6,047 nucleotides of DNA from Dehalococcoidia bacterium (GTDB lineage Bacteria > Chloroflexota > Dehalococcoidia > SAR202 > UBA11138), in NCBI GenBank assembly GCA_012270665.1, contig JAAXHY010000211.1, positions 1 through 6,047 on the forward strand, written 5' to 3'. A program made the translations under genes and the position numbers. Of this stretch, positions 5,032 to 6,047 are shown piece after piece (the first letter of the stretch is position 1; the number at the start of each line of letters is the position of its first letter). The notes beneath the pieces were generated by a model. That model did no database searches. It saw nothing but the letters and a program-made list of their open reading frames with translations, and had not been told where the DNA came from.

Positions 5032-6047
5032 CCGACAATCGCAGACGTACAACCGCGGACATCGAGGCCGCTCATCGCGCTAACGCTGGCGATTTTCGCC
5101 ACCGCGATTTTGGCCTGTGGAGCAGAGCCTTCCGACGCTCAGCCACAGACCCATATCACTGTGACCTCCACGCAGACACTCGCGGCAACGCCACCGACCG
5201 CACACCCTACGATGTCGCCCACACCCCGACCGACTGAGCAGGCAAGGACGGAGAAGTTCACCCCGACATCAGTTCCCGAACCGACGCCAACCGCGCCGCC
5301 AAGCTCACGGAACAGGGGTAGGACATCTCCTGCGTCGCAGTTCCAGGATAGGCTCGTTTACTTCGTGCCTCCCGACAGGGACCTCAGCGAACTCGCTGTG
5401 CGTCTCAAGGGAGTGGTGATCGCCGACACGCCGATTGAACCCGCCAAGCCGATGTCCGTTGGAGACCAGCGCGACTTCTGGCTAACCGATCTTGATGATG
5501 GCTCGGCCACGAGAATCAGCGCGACTCTCAGAGCGCTGAGCGAGAACGCCTACTGGTTCATAGACGATGCCGTAACCGTCAACCAAGCCGGCTTGGAGGA
5601 GGGAGCGAGACTGTTCGAGCGGCAGGTGAGACCCGCCATCGTGGATACTTTCGGCGATATACGGAGCCCGGGCATAGATGGAGATCCGCGTCTGATAGTC
5701 CTGCATTCCAAGCTGGACGGCGCGGCTGGGTACTACGGTCCGAGTGATGAGTACCCGGCAGAGGTGCATCCCCACAGCAACGAGGGCGAGATCATCTACA
5801 TAGACACCGAACTCCTCGAACCCGGCTCAGACTTCTATATGTCCGTCCTGGCCCACGAATTCCAGCACGCCGTTCACTTCAACCAGGACACGGGGGAGGA
5901 TACATGGGTCAACGAGGGTCTTTCGGAACTGGCGACTGAGGTATCAGGCTACGAGACCGCATCGCCCGACGTCTTTCTCCCACGTCCCGATACCCAGTTG
6001 AACTACTGGCCCGAATCATCCGCAGGAAGGATCGCCCACTACGGAGC
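5005..6047 (+). CDS. Lipoprotein zinc metalloprotease (HExxH, M30-like), 5' part
   Basis: Translating frame 1 by hand gives 347 residues without a stop, cut by the window end. The signal peptide has a long n-region, a hydrophobic core (PLIALTLAIFATA) and a lipobox Ile-Leu-Ala-Cys38, so the mature protein should be lipid-anchored outside the membrane. Residues from about 40 to 108 are a Thr/Pro-rich linker with repeated PTP and TPT motifs, a style common in Chloroflexota lipoproteins. A folded domain follows. His284-Glu-Phe-Gln-His288 is the zinc motif, and TWVNEGLSELATE provides Glu304 as a likely third ligand, as in gluzincins. HEFQH followed by WVNEGLSE resembles the hyicolysin (M30) family, though M6-like peptidases are an alternative. 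Start: ATG 5005 is preceded by an in-frame stop at 4996, and ATG 5014 is equally possible. Neither has a well-spaced Shine-Dalgarno site (GGGA is 3 nt from 5014). The AT-rich TATCTTAATAT just upstream may be a -10 box of a leaderless or near-leaderless message. The substrate is unknown. Confidence 0.85.
   Translation, partial: MGTMIESDRPTIADVQPRTSRPLIALTLAIFATAILACGAEPSDAQPQTHITVTSTQTLAATPPTAHPTMSPTPRPTEQARTEKFTPTSVPEPTPTAPPSSRNRGRTSPASQFQDRLVYFVPPDRDLSELAVRLKGVVIADTPIEPAKPMSVGDQRDFWLTDLDDGSATRISATLRALSENAYWFIDDAVTVNQAGLEEGARLFERQVRPAIVDTFGDIRSPGIDGDPRLIVLHSKLDGAAGYYGPSDEYPAEVHPHSNEGEIIYIDTELLEPGSDFYMSVLAHEFQHAVHFNQDTGEDTWVNEGLSELATEVSGYETASPDVFLPRPDTQLNYWPESSAGRIAHYG

Noticed and set aside
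5482..5775. 97-codon minus-strand frame inside 5005-6047
   Set aside because: The + strand frame here is continuous from lipobox to HEFQH, so the minus-strand frame is a shadow.

Overview
The window holds seven protein-coding genes, all on the + strand, and two of them run off the window edges. I see no rRNA, tRNA, CRISPR array, insertion sequence or phage gene. The gene set suggests a Chloroflexota bacterium, probably of the Dehalococcoidia/SAR202 kind. It includes a PAL-like NHL propeller, a Rieske protein with a long helical C-terminal domain, a gluconolactonase-like propeller, a Phd/PIN toxin-antitoxin pair, and a lipoprotein whose Cys is followed by a Thr/Pro-rich linker. This placement comes from remembered family resemblance and gene style, not from a search.

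Layout. 2-490: C-terminal part of a protein resembling the DUF3782/PD-(D/E)XK-like family, moderate in GC. 511-1464: a six-bladed NHL propeller related to peptidyl-alpha-hydroxyglycine alpha-amidating lyase (PAL), with its zinc-site histidines and other active-site positions present at the expected spacing. 1465-1606: a non-coding gap with a GC-rich hairpin and a weak promoter-like box. 1607-3355: an N-terminal Rieske [2Fe-2S] domain fused to about 450 residues of His-rich helical domain of unknown function. 3405-4072: a type II toxin-antitoxin pair, Phd/YefM-like antitoxin and VapC-like PIN toxin, overlapping by 4 nt. 4098-4964: an SMP-30/gluconolactonase-like hydrolase with the metal-binding Glu/Asn/Asp. 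5005-6047: start of a secreted lipoprotein zinc metalloprotease (HEFQH, then NEGLSE), cut by the window end.

How they fit together. The PAL-like propeller, the Rieske fusion and the SMP-30 propeller are co-directional with short gaps, and their intact features suit a small catabolic cluster: a lyase or hydrolase, an iron-sulfur oxidoreductase and a lactone or ester hydrolase. The substrate cannot be read from the sequence. The toxin-antitoxin pair sits inside this cluster, has lower GC by hand count of one line, and may have its own extended -10 promoter, so it looks like an insertion. The least explained part is the C-terminal domain of the Rieske fusion. The metalloprotease is easy to miss because it has no stop codon within the window.
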